Of a DNA stretch of 39,361 nucleotides, positions 32,507 through 39,361 are shown one piece after another (the stretch's first letter is position 1; each line of letters begins with the position of its first letter). The notes beneath the pieces were generated by a model, which saw nothing but the letters and a program-made list of their open reading frames with translations, was not told where the DNA came from and searched no databases. Source of the stretch: Planctomycetota bacterium (GTDB lineage: Bacteria; Planctomycetota; Phycisphaerae; UBA1845); contig JAJRSP010000176.1 in NCBI GenBank assembly GCA_024278775.1, forward strand, positions 1-39,361, in the 5' to 3' direction. The translations under genes were made by a program, and so were the position numbers.

Positions 32507-33118
32507 CCTTCCTTGTCATCATGCCGCGGCGAGACCGAACCCGACCGCCGCGAATCGTCCTTATGCCATTGGCCGTGCCAAACCCGACAACCTTGACAAA
32601 CTTCCGCGCAAACCCGAAGAAAAAAACGAACGTAACCAAATGAAAAACAAATGCTTACGCTTTTTCGTTGACTGGACGTGCATTCAAAAACAAGGGGCCC
32701 GCAACAAGCCTCGGCGGCGCAAGAGTTGCCGCCGGTCGGCAAGACCGACCTGTCCAAGCGGCTCTGCGGAGTAATCGGGCAGCAACAGCTATCGAGCTGT
32801 GGAGGCCTCAAACCGCCCGTGCGATAGCATCCAGCCTACCCAACGTGGGACGCGAATCGCCGTCAACCAACGTCGCCCGTCCTCGACGGCAACCGAGTGG
32901 AGCAGCTCCGACGAAACCTCCGTACGACAAGATACGCTTCTACCCGTATGGCCGCCCGATGAACCCCGACATCCACTCAAACGTACCGCACCACGTGACC
33001 GCGCGAGGGTCCACCGGACGCTTCTTGACCGATGGAACCGGGCACGGGATGATGACGGGGCTATTGGGCTGGTCCCGGTCGAACCACCGCGCGAGCGTGG
33101 TCGAACCGCGATACCGTC
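32507..33118. other. 612-bp gap with nested inverted repeats upstream of the flagellar block
   Basis: No convincing gene. It lies between the flgF-side small ORF (minus) and tRNA-Ser (plus). At 32708-32806 a closing stem (GCCTC/GAGGC) encloses three hairpins: CGGCGGC/GCCGCCG (32712-32718 with 32728-32734), GGTCGG/CCGACC (32734-32750) and ACAGCT/AGCTGT (32785-32800). An A/T-rich stretch (32610-32690) lies nearer the small ORF. The flagellar promoter must be here; I could not fix it. Confidence 0.55.
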
Positions 33119-33205
33119 GGAGCGGTGTCCGAGTGGCTGAAGGGGCCGCACTGGAAATGCGGTGTGCGGGTAACCGTACCGAGGGTTCGAATCCCTCCCG
33201 CTCCG
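33119..33205 (+). tRNA. tRNA-Ser (anticodon GGA)
   Basis: Acceptor stem GGAGCGG (33119-33125) pairs with CCGCTCC (33198-33204), followed by discriminator G. The anticodon stem CCGCA/TGCGG encloses loop CTGGAAA with anticodon GGA, reading UCC and UCU. A long variable arm, typical of type II tRNA-Ser, precedes the T arm GAGGG/CCCTC with TTCGAAT. The 3' CCA is not encoded. Confidence 0.96.
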
Positions 33206-33287
33206 TTCGTTTTATGACTAGAATCGCTTGTTATTAGTGTTTCCTGCTACTTCGGGCGTGTCAGGCGTTGACACATAGGCGGTCGTT

Positions 33288-34061
33288 TCAATCGGGTGCC
33301 CTGGGAACGGGCCGCGGGGGTATAGCGATAGCGCCGGGGTCGAGCAGCCGCTTGCACTCATCAAGTTCGATCAGGTAGTCGGCTGGGGACGCCGTGTCGG
33401 CCAGCGCGTCGATCGTCCAGGCGTTGTCCCGCGAAAACGGGCCGATCCGCGTACGTACCAGCGAAGTCAGGCAGCCACCCGTTCCGAGCGTGTCGCCCAG
33501 GTCACGGATGATCGCGCGGACGTACGTACCCCGGCCACAGCACATCTCGAACTCCAACTCGGGATATTCGTAGCGATGCAGGTGCAGCCAGTAGACTTGG
33601 ACCGGTCTCGATCTCAGTGCTACGGTTCGCCCCTTTCTCGCGAGTTTGTAGGACGGGACGCCGCCGATTTTGATCGCACTGATGTTCGGAGGTAACTGCT
33701 GAATCGTGCCCTCGAAACGGGTCAGCGCCTGATGGAGGGCCGCCTCCGTCGGTGGCTCGGCAACCGTGACGGAGACAAGCTCGCGATCGGCGTCGAAGCT
33801 TTCACTGGTGACATCCAGCCGGGCTGTGGCGCGATAGACCTTGGGCTGATCCATGATACGCTCGACGAGTTTCGTCGCACGACCGAGGCACAACACGAGC
33901 ACGCCGGACGCACCGGGGTCGAGCGTTCCCGCGTGCCCGCTCTTACGCTGCCGCGTGATCGAGCGGACTTTGTATAACGCCTTGGCCGACGTGATGCCGG
34001 TCGGTTTGTCCAGGTTGATGATGCCGTCGAGTGTCATGTATCGACTGCACTGCTCCTTCAT
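33288..34061 (-). CDS. truB: tRNA pseudouridine-55 synthase
   Basis: TruB converts U55 of tRNA elongator T loops to pseudouridine. The 257 residues show 'INLDKPTGITSA', the catalytic loop 'KSGHAGTLDPGASGVLVL' with its Asp, 'LPPNISAIKIGGVPSYKLAR' and 'GRGTYVRAIIRDLG'. The first ATG (34061) overlaps the upstream lipoprotein stop by 4 bp; a start at 'MTLDGIINLDKP' is an alternative. Usual partners rbfA and nusA are not adjacent here. Confidence 0.95.
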   Translation of the reverse strand: MKEQCSRYMTLDGIINLDKPTGITSAKALYKVRSITRQRKSGHAGTLDPGASGVLVLCLGRATKLVERIMDQPKVYRATARLDVTSESFDADRELVSVTVAEPPTEAALHQALTRFEGTIQQLPPNISAIKIGGVPSYKLARKGRTVALRSRPVQVYWLHLHRYEYPELEFEMCCGRGTYVRAIIRDLGDTLGTGGCLTSLVRTRIGPFSRDNAWTIDALADTASPADYLIELDECKRLLDPGAIAIPPRPVPRAPD

Positions 34062-34489
34062 TTCTTGTCCGAGGTTGGTTCGGAATTCGGTAACGACGGT
34101 GTGGGTTCCGGTTCTGTCTTCGGTACGTGCATCGCTTCGGGATAACGTTCGAGGATAGCCGTAATCGTTTGACCGTTGATCGTATACGTGAGTTCCAGTT
34201 TACCGTCTAGACGCACATGGGCTCCGTAATCGCGGGGGGCACGGCCATACTCGGCCACAGATAGCTTACCACCTCGATACTGGTACGTACCCGTGCTCGC
34301 AAGCTTGCGTCCTTTCCTCTCCCATCGGGAGGTGTACTGATGGTCTTCGTCTAGGGTGAGATGGTCTACCGGAAACAAGGCCTGGGGCGGATCGGTGGCG
34401 ATACGCTTCCATTGGCCGCTGATGCTACAACCGGTCGCTGTGAAGGAGATCGCAGCCGCTGTCAGTATGAAAAACAAAGTTTTGAACAT
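34058..34489 (-). CDS. Small lipoprotein of unknown function
   Basis: 143 residues with a lipoprotein signal peptide (FILTAAAISFTATGC, lipobox ATGC). The mature part has beta-strand-like segments ('QYTSRWERKGRKLASTGTYQYRGGKLSV') resembling a small beta barrel or lipocalin-like fold, then a Pro/Glu-rich tail. I prefer ATG 34489 because it gives a proper signal length; GTG 34516 is in frame. Overlaps truB by 4 bp, so probably co-expressed; the functional link is unclear. Confidence 0.7.
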   Translation of the reverse strand: MFKTLFFILTAAAISFTATGCSISGQWKRIATDPPQALFPVDHLTLDEDHQYTSRWERKGRKLASTGTYQYRGGKLSVAEYGRAPRDYGAHVRLDGKLELTYTINGQTITAILERYPEAMHVPKTEPEPTPSLPNSEPTSDKK

Positions 34490-34641
34490 ATCTGGATCGC
34501 GTGGGTTCGCTTTCACATCTTGGCGGACGGTCCGCCGGGTCGGGCTCCACGGATTGCCGCAAGCGGCCCCGAGGCCTATACTGCCCGCAGATGTCCTGGA
34601 TTTCCAGTGGGCGTAAGGCTTTATTTGGTCGAAAATGAGTT

Positions 34642-34872
34642 ATGCCGATCTACGAATACCTATGCAGTGATTGTGGGGAGTCGTTTGAAGAGTTGATCCG
34701 CTCGATCCGTAGCACCTCCAAGGTGGCGTGTCCGGGTTGCGGAGGCGACAACACCGCTCGGACTCCGAGCGTATGTGCCGCGACGGCCGGCTCGTCGGGC
34801 ACGTCGGCAGCTAAGGGTCCGCCCTGTGGGTGCGGGGGTTGTGGCAATCCGAACGGCCCGTGTTCGATGTGA
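34642..34872 (+). CDS. FmdB-type zinc ribbon protein
   Basis: 76 residues beginning MPIYEYLCSDCGESFE, with CxxC pairs at 8-11 and 'CPGC' at about 31-34, as in FmdB regulatory proteins and related zinc ribbons. The C-terminal tail is Gly/Cys-rich ('CGCGGCGNPNGPC'), adding possible metal ligands. The family role is not well defined. Confidence 0.88.
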   Translation: MPIYEYLCSDCGESFEELIRSIRSTSKVACPGCGGDNTARTPSVCAATAGSSGTSAAKGPPCGCGGCGNPNGPCSM

Positions 34873-34908
34873 GGGCGTGATTCCGAGCGGCCCAAAGGAG
34901 TTTGACCT

Positions 34909-35361
34909 TTGTCCCGAGAAGACCAACCTGCGGTGATACGTGTGCCGATCGCGGCCATCCTCGCGTGGCTGATACCCGGCGGTGGCCATTTTTTTCTCGG
35001 CTATCGGAGTCACGCGCTGATCGCGCTGGTGGTCATCACCGGAACCTTTTGGAGCGGTGTGGCGATCGGCAGTGTACAAGGCACGGTGGCTCCGAACTCT
35101 CGTAAACTATGGTTTATGGCACAGTTAGGTACTGGTGGCAACGCCCTGGCCGCCGTGACGCTACACCGAGTGGTTGATCGTCCCTCGTTTGATTCCACCG
35201 TGCAGTCTTCCAAGCCGCATTGGCTTTCGGCAGATGTCGGCGTTCACTACACAGGGGTGGCCGGTTTGCTCAATTTGCTCCTCATCATCGATGCGATCGT
35301 CCGGGCTGACCCGTCCTATCGGGTTCGTTTGCGGCGGCGAAGCGCCGAGGCGGTAACGTGA
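34909..35361 (+). CDS. Small membrane protein of unknown function, possibly planctomycete-type
   Basis: 150 residues. The TTG start at 34909 has AAAGGAG 8 bp upstream. An N-terminal hydrophobic pair ('IAAILAWLIPGGGHFFLG', 'ALIALVVITGTFW') and a later 'GVAGLLNLLLIIDAIV' segment suggest about three membrane spans. The 'AWL.PG.GHF.LG' pattern recalls a family of uncharacterised membrane proteins (DUF6677-like, from memory). The stop overlaps the GTG start of the next gene. Confidence 0.75.
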   Translation: MSREDQPAVIRVPIAAILAWLIPGGGHFFLGYRSHALIALVVITGTFWSGVAIGSVQGTVAPNSRKLWFMAQLGTGGNALAAVTLHRVVDRPSFDSTVQSSKPHWLSADVGVHYTGVAGLLNLLLIIDAIVRADPSYRVRLRRRSAEAVT

Positions 35362-35588
35362 CCGCGATACTGGCCGGAATCTTCACTTCTTCGATCCTGC
35401 TTCACGGCCCACAGCGGCTATTGCTCATGCTGCCGCTCTGCCTGAGCATCGCCGTGATCTACAAGACGGTTCGCACGGATGATGTCCGGGAAGTTCCCAA
35501 GGAGGCCCTGGTGCTTTGGGTGACGATCGTTCTCGGTATGTGTGCCGTGGGCGGCGGCCTGTGGTTATTGTTCCAGGTCTTGGTCTGA
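35358..35588 (+). CDS. Small two-span membrane protein
   Basis: 76 residues starting at GTG 35358, overlapping the previous gene by 4 bp. Two hydrophobic segments (about 8-34 and 48-75) flank a polar loop 'KTVRTDDVREVPKEA'. Overlap indicates coupling and probably a shared function with the 150-residue membrane protein. No family recognised. Confidence 0.7.
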   Translation: MTAILAGIFTSSILLHGPQRLLLMLPLCLSIAVIYKTVRTDDVREVPKEALVLWVTIVLGMCAVGGGLWLLFQVLV

Positions 35589-35633
35589 CCCTTCTTCGGA
35601 CGGTGTCCAGTTGTTTGGGGTGCGTTTGTTAAG

Positions 35634-35661
35634 GGCTCCCGGTTGGTTGAGCGCCGTTTTT
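35634..35661 (+). terminator. Weak candidate terminator after the membrane-protein pair
   Basis: GGCTC pairs with GAGC-CC with one bulged G, followed by G and five T. The stem is short, so the call is tentative. It lies about 45 bp after the stop at 35588. Confidence 0.35.
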
Positions 35662-35678
35662 CTTGAATGGGCGTCTCG

Positions 35679-35707
35679 TTGACGCACCCTCAGCCGCTCG
35701 ATACCAT
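35679..35707 (+). promoter_or_regulatory. Candidate sigma-70-type promoter for icd
   Basis: TTGACG (35679-35684) and TACCAT (35702-35707) are separated by exactly 17 bp, matching TTGACA at five and TATAAT at four of six positions. It lies about 100 bp before the icd start. No experimental support. Confidence 0.4.
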
Positions 35708-35807
35708 CACGCATCCGTAGAAAACCCGGCCCCGGCATGACTCTTCTTTATGGCTGCGGCTGGTGTCACAGATATTGCTCACAACTGTTAGGAAGGAAAA
35801 CGCTGCG

Positions 35808-37112
35808 ATGTTCGAGAATCTCACTCCTCCGACCGATGGGTCGCCCATTACCATGGGCGCTAACGGACTCAACACCCCCGATCATCCCATCGTCCCGTTT
35901 ATTGAGGGCGACGGTACCGGCCCGGACATCTGGCGGGCGGCCGTTCGCGTGCTCGACGCCGCGGTGGAAAAGGCCTACGACGGCAAGCGAAAGATCGTCT
36001 GGTTTGAGGTCTTCGCGGGACAGAAGTCATACGACAAGTATGGCACGTGGTTGCCGGATGACACGGTCGCGGCATTTAAGCAATTTCTAGTGGGTATCAA
36101 GGGTCCGCTCACCACGCCGATCGGTGGTGGTATCCGTTCGCTGAATGTCGCGCTCCGTCAAAAGCTCGATCTGTATACGTGCCTGCGTCCGGTACAATAC
36201 TTTACCGGCGTGCCTTCCCCGGTGAAGCATCCAGAGCTAGTGAACATGGCCATCTTCCGGGAAAACACTGAGGACATCTACGCCGGCATTGAGTGGGAGT
36301 CCGGTTCGCCGGAGGCCAAGAAAGTCATCGCTTTTTTGCAGGACGCGATGGGCGTGAAAAACATTCGCTTCCCCGAGACGAGCGGCATCGGCGTAAAACC
36401 GGTATCGAGTGACGGCAGCAAGCGGCTCGTTCGGGCGGCCATCGAATACGCCATCGCCAACCAGCGCAAAAGCGTCACGATCGTCCACAAGGGCAACATC
36501 ATGAAGTTTACGGAGGGCGCGTTTCGCGATTGGGGATATGAGGTCGCCGATCAGGAGTTCTCCGACCAAACCTACTCCTGGTCTCGCTGGGAATCCACCA
36601 AAAAAGAAAAGGGAGAGGACGCGGCCAACGTAGAGCAGGAATCAGCGTTGGCGGCCGGCAAGATCCTCGTCAAAGACGCCATCGCTGACATCGCCCTGCA
36701 ACAGGTGCTCACACGTCCGAGAGATTTCGAGGTGATCGCCACGCTGAACCTCAACGGGGACTATCTCTCCGACGCCCTGGCCGCACAAATCGGCGGTATT
36801 GGCATCGCCCCCGGCGGCAACATCAACTACACCACGGGGCACGCCATCTTCGAGGCCACGCACGGCACCGCACCGAAATATGCCGGGCAGGATAAAGTCA
36901 ACCCCGGAAGCGAGATCCTCTCCGGAGAGATGATGCTCCGCTACATGGGCTGGGGTGAGGCGGCCGACCTCATCATCAAATCCATGGGAAGCGCCATCGA
37001 AGCCAGGGAAGTGACGTACGATTTCGAGCGACTGATGCGTGCGGAAGGCACCGAGGCCAAGCTGCTCAAATGCAGCGAGTTCGGTGACGCGATGATCAGA
37101 CACATGGGATAA
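35808..37112 (+). CDS. icd: NADP-dependent isocitrate dehydrogenase
   Basis: TCA-cycle enzyme converting isocitrate to 2-oxoglutarate with NADPH. The 434 residues align by eye with E. coli Icd (416): '[20 protein letters not shown]' includes the Ser that is phosphorylated in E. coli; then '[14 protein letters not shown]', '[15 protein letters not shown]', and the NADP-site residues in '[16 protein letters not shown]' and 'TYDFERLM'. I chose ATG 35808 with GGAAGGA upstream; GTG 35763 would add 15 unusual residues. Monocistronic by context. Confidence 0.95.
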   Translation: MFENLTPPTDGSPITMGANGLNTPDHPIVPFIEGDGTGPDIWRAAVRVLDAAVEKAYDGKRKIVWFEVFAGQKSYDKYGTWLPDDTVAAFKQFLVGIKGPLTTPIGGGIRSLNVALRQKLDLYTCLRPVQYFTGVPSPVKHPELVNMAIFRENTEDIYAGIEWESGSPEAKKVIAFLQDAMGVKNIRFPETSGIGVKPVSSDGSKRLVRAAIEYAIANQRKSVTIVHKGNIMKFTEGAFRDWGYEVADQEFSDQTYSWSRWESTKKEKGEDAANVEQESALAAGKILVKDAIADIALQQVLTRPRDFEVIATLNLNGDYLSDALAAQIGGIGIAPGGNINYTTGHAIFEATHGTAPKYAGQDKVNPGSEILSGEMMLRYMGWGEAADLIIKSMGSAIEAREVTYDFERLMRAEGTEAKLLKCSEFGDAMIRHMG

Positions 37113-37255
37113 CGACTACCGTGTTTCATAACATTCGTGTTTCATGAATTTCACCACTACCTGAGCCGCGCGGTTTCGGGAATTCGTGCGACGCTCGGCG
37201 TTACAGCGCCGTGTAAGCTACCGCATGCGGCTCGGGGAGAGAGGTCACAGTCGCA

Positions 37256-37735
37256 ATGGCTGTGAAACATGGTGCCACGCTGCCGGATTTGGGAGTGACA
37301 CGATTGGTTGGCGATCAGCAGTCGGCTGGTGCGGTATCGGCGGCTTCGGCCTTGGCTCAGGCTTTGGACCGGGACGATTTCGTCGCGGCAGAGGGTTTCT
37401 TGGCCGCCGATTGCCTATACGAATCGCCGGAGGGGGCCATCGAAGGCCCGGCAGCCATCATCACTGCCTACCGCAAGAATGCGGAGTGGGCGGCGCGGAC
37501 CTTCGATAAGATCGTATACGCCAGCGAGGTCGAGCCGGAGGGGGCCGATGCCGCACGAATCACCTATATCGACCGTATCATGCATCGCGGACAATCCCAC
37601 GAATATCGCTGCCGACAAATTGTGGCGGTGAACGCGGACGGGCTCGTCGTACATATTCGGCACGAGGACATCGCCGGAGCGCGCACGGACCTGCTGGCGT
37701 ACTTCGACCGCATTGGCGTGAAAAACGACTCGTGA
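37256..37735 (+). CDS. NTF2-like / SnoaL-type small protein
   Basis: 159 residues with the cone-shaped alpha+beta NTF2-like pattern: N-terminal helix 'SAASALAQALDRDDFVAAEGFLAADCLYESP', 'GPAAIITAYRKNAEWAARTF', then strands ending 'VNADGLVVHIRHEDI'. Such proteins can be small enzymes, binding proteins or immunity-type domains; no catalytic set is clear. It is convergent with tatC, 28 bp away. Just upstream, 'CGTGTTTCAT' occurs twice as a direct repeat. Confidence 0.7.
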   Translation: MAVKHGATLPDLGVTRLVGDQQSAGAVSAASALAQALDRDDFVAAEGFLAADCLYESPEGAIEGPAAIITAYRKNAEWAARTFDKIVYASEVEPEGADAARITYIDRIMHRGQSHEYRCRQIVAVNADGLVVHIRHEDIAGARTDLLAYFDRIGVKNDS

Positions 37736-37763
37736 CACGGCCGGTGAGGCAACCGCCATAGGC

Positions 37764-38834
37764 CTACCCGCCGGCATCCGCAGGCACCTTCTTTGTGGCG
37801 AAGCGTGCGACCAGTAGGCCCAACTCAAACAACATGTACATGGGACCGGCCAGCAGCATCTGGCTGATGATGTCGGGTGGTGTGAGAATGGCCGCGGCGA
37901 CCACTGTACCGAGAAGGATATAGCGACGCGCCGCGCACATGGCCACGGTGGACACCAGCCCACTCCACGCGAGAAAAAACACGATGATCGGCGTTTCAAA
38001 CGCGATCCCGAACGCCAGCGAAAGCATCAGCACAAACGAGATGTAGAAGTCAATAGCGAACTGGCTCTGGACGGCTGCCGGAGTGGCACCGGGTTCCAGG
38101 GCTACCGAGAGAACGCCGTTTGACGTCTTCGTAATGAATCGACGTGATCGCTCATTGATCCAAGCATCACCGCTTTTTGGGTGGGCCGGATCCTCGCTGA
38201 GTACGGGTACGTGGAGCGGGGCAACCGCAGGCGGAGCCGCACGATCGACGGGCGCGGTCTTGGGCAGCAGCAGCTTCTGAAACGCATTGGGGGAGAGCGT
38301 ATCCATCGGAAAGCTCATGTTGAAACTGACGAAGAATTGCAGCACCACGGGTAGCACCACATAGTACATGAACGCGACGCCGATCGCGAACAGTCCGGTG
38401 GATGCCGGCGCGAGCAGCTTGAGAAAACGACGCTCATGCTGGTAGAGACCGGTCGCCACGAACCGCCAGATCTGATAGATCACCCACGGCATACTGATAA
38501 TCAAGCCGGAGAGAAACCCAATCTTGAGATACGCGGTGAAGCCGGCGGTGGGAGAAAGCGCCGTGAGCGTGGGCGTCATCCCGTTGGCATGTTGCACAAT
38601 GAGCAGCGGTGCGTAGATGATGGAGAGAATGCTTTTGCCGACGAGCAAACAGCCGACACTCGCCACGGCCACCCCCACCAGGGATAAAATCAACCGGAGG
38701 CGAAGCTCATCCAAATGATCGCCGAAGGACATCCGCGATTCTTCACACGGAGCCACGCCGGTCGTCGTGGGGTCAATCGATGGGGAGACTTCGGTCGGGT
38801 CGGGCATCGCGGCGGATTCTAAAAGCGGCATCAT
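37764..38834 (-). CDS. tatC: Twin-arginine translocase subunit TatC with enlarged periplasmic loop
   Basis: Membrane receptor for twin-arginine signal peptides. The 356 residues (E. coli 258) keep 'SFGDHLDELRLRL' with the key Glu at the cytoplasmic N-terminus, six membrane spans, and 'AFGIAFETPIIVFFLAW' with the conserved Glu. The extra length is mainly a 90-residue insertion between spans three and four, rich in Pro/Ala, in the loop that should be periplasmic. No tatA or tatB is seen in the window. The next gene upstream on the same strand is the unrecognised partial one. Confidence 0.93.
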   Translation of the reverse strand: MMPLLESAAMPDPTEVSPSIDPTTTGVAPCEESRMSFGDHLDELRLRLILSLVGVAVASVGCLLVGKSILSIIYAPLLIVQHANGMTPTLTALSPTAGFTAYLKIGFLSGLIISMPWVIYQIWRFVATGLYQHERRFLKLLAPASTGLFAIGVAFMYYVVLPVVLQFFVSFNMSFPMDTLSPNAFQKLLLPKTAPVDRAAPPAVAPLHVPVLSEDPAHPKSGDAWINERSRRFITKTSNGVLSVALEPGATPAAVQSQFAIDFYISFVLMLSLAFGIAFETPIIVFFLAWSGLVSTVAMCAARRYILLGTVVAAAILTPPDIISQMLLAGPMYMLFELGLLVARFATKKVPADAGG

Positions 38835-38853
38835 GCGGCGTCAAACAACGCCG

Positions 38854-39361
38854 TCAGTCGGATCGAGAAACTGATATCCGGTTGCTCGTGTACCACCCGG
38901 CCAGGATGTTGCGTGGCAAGAGTGTTCGGAGAAACTCCGGGGCGCTATCAGCACCGAGAAGCGCCGGACCCTGGCGTTTTTGCCAATTGCGGTCGCAGAG
39001 GTTGGTGTACGTAAAGTAGAGTTCCCACCTCGTTTCGTCCACGTCAGCACCGTGGGCGGCCAGCCTTTTTAACAAATCAGCCTGGGCGATGCGTGTCAGT
39101 TCGACGGTGGCGCCCGGTGCCACCGGAACGAGCAATTCCGGCTTGAAGTCATGCCAGGAGGCGTTGGGCCGTATGATCGAGGATATCTCGCGCATGTTGC
39201 CGTTTCGATCGTAGACCCACCGTCCGTGAGAAAACGGCGACGCGGAGCCAAAATTACGGTTGATGAGAAGCGTTTTGTCGGTCCGGTTCACGAGGCTGGC
39301 CACAAGATCAGGTCCGTTGCGTTCCACGGTAAGCGACGCCTCCACGCCACGTCGAGAGACG
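38854..39361 (-). CDS. Unrecognised protein, 5' end outside window
   Basis: At least 169 codons are open to the right edge, so the N-terminus is missing (the GTG at 39345 may be internal). The visible part has beta-strand-rich text ('LVNRTDKTLLINRNFG', 'APGATVELTRIAQADL') and 'WELYFTYTNLCDRNWQKRQGP', ending SVSRSD. No family recognised. It ends 19 bp upstream of tatC and may share its transcript. Confidence 0.65.
   Translation of the reverse strand, partial: VSRRGVEASLTVERNGPDLVASLVNRTDKTLLINRNFGSASPFSHGRWVYDRNGNMREISSIIRPNASWHDFKPELLVPVAPGATVELTRIAQADLLKRLAAHGADVDETRWELYFTYTNLCDRNWQKRQGPALLGADSAPEFLRTLLPRNILAGWYTSNRISVSRSD

Noticed and set aside
32560..32585. Sigma-54-like promoter (TGGCACG...TGGC) upstream of the flgF-side small ORF
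   Set aside because: The distance between the GG and GC elements is one base too long for sigma-54; spacing is strict.
32668..33237. 189-residue plus-strand frame covering the tRNA-Ser
   Set aside because: It runs through a clear tRNA gene and structured DNA and has no protein features.

Overview
The window looks like chromosomal DNA from a diderm, flagellated bacterium, most probably a planctomycete of the Phycisphaerae type. Three things suggest this. First, several very large exported proteins are built from calcium-binding Asp/Asn repeats, dockerins, cysteine-rich repeats and von Willebrand A modules. Second, the flagellar set includes both P- and L-ring genes (flgI, flgH), which implies an outer membrane. 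Third, it also carries csrA and fliW. The lineage is an inference from protein style; there is no rRNA in the window.

Layout. Positions 1-4460 (minus) hold most of a giant cysteine-rich protein that runs off the left edge. After a 956-bp gap come two divergent genes (5432-8017 and 8223-10889, plus) for exported proteins with dockerin-like ends; the second carries a vWA module clearly related to the one in the giant gene. Then cysS and ispF (10944-13281, minus), followed by two lipoprotein genes (13605-15326 and 15729-18989, plus) rich in Cys repeats and thrombospondin type 3 calcium repeats, closed by a strong terminator. An arsenate-reductase-like gene overlaps tadA (19198-20162, plus).

From 32500 down to 20279 (minus) lies a flagellar block: small ORF, flgF, flgG, flgA, flgH, flgI, flgJ (rod-binding domain only), flgN, flgK, flgL, then fliW, csrA and flagellin fliC. 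The gene order roughly follows assembly: distal rod, rings, junction proteins, then filament with its CsrA/FliW control pair. The flagellin leader carries four GGA motifs around its ribosome binding site, which fits CsrA repression relieved by FliW.

The right end holds a gene-poor 0.6-kb stretch with nested inverted repeats, tRNA-Ser(GGA), truB with a co-oriented lipoprotein gene, an FmdB-type zinc ribbon gene, two small membrane protein genes, NADP-type icd, an NTF2-like protein, tatC with an enlarged loop, and the 3' part of an unrecognised gene.

I found no mobile element, CRISPR array or prophage. The most unusual material is the surface-protein cluster at 1-19 kb and the unexplained structured leader upstream of the flagellar block.
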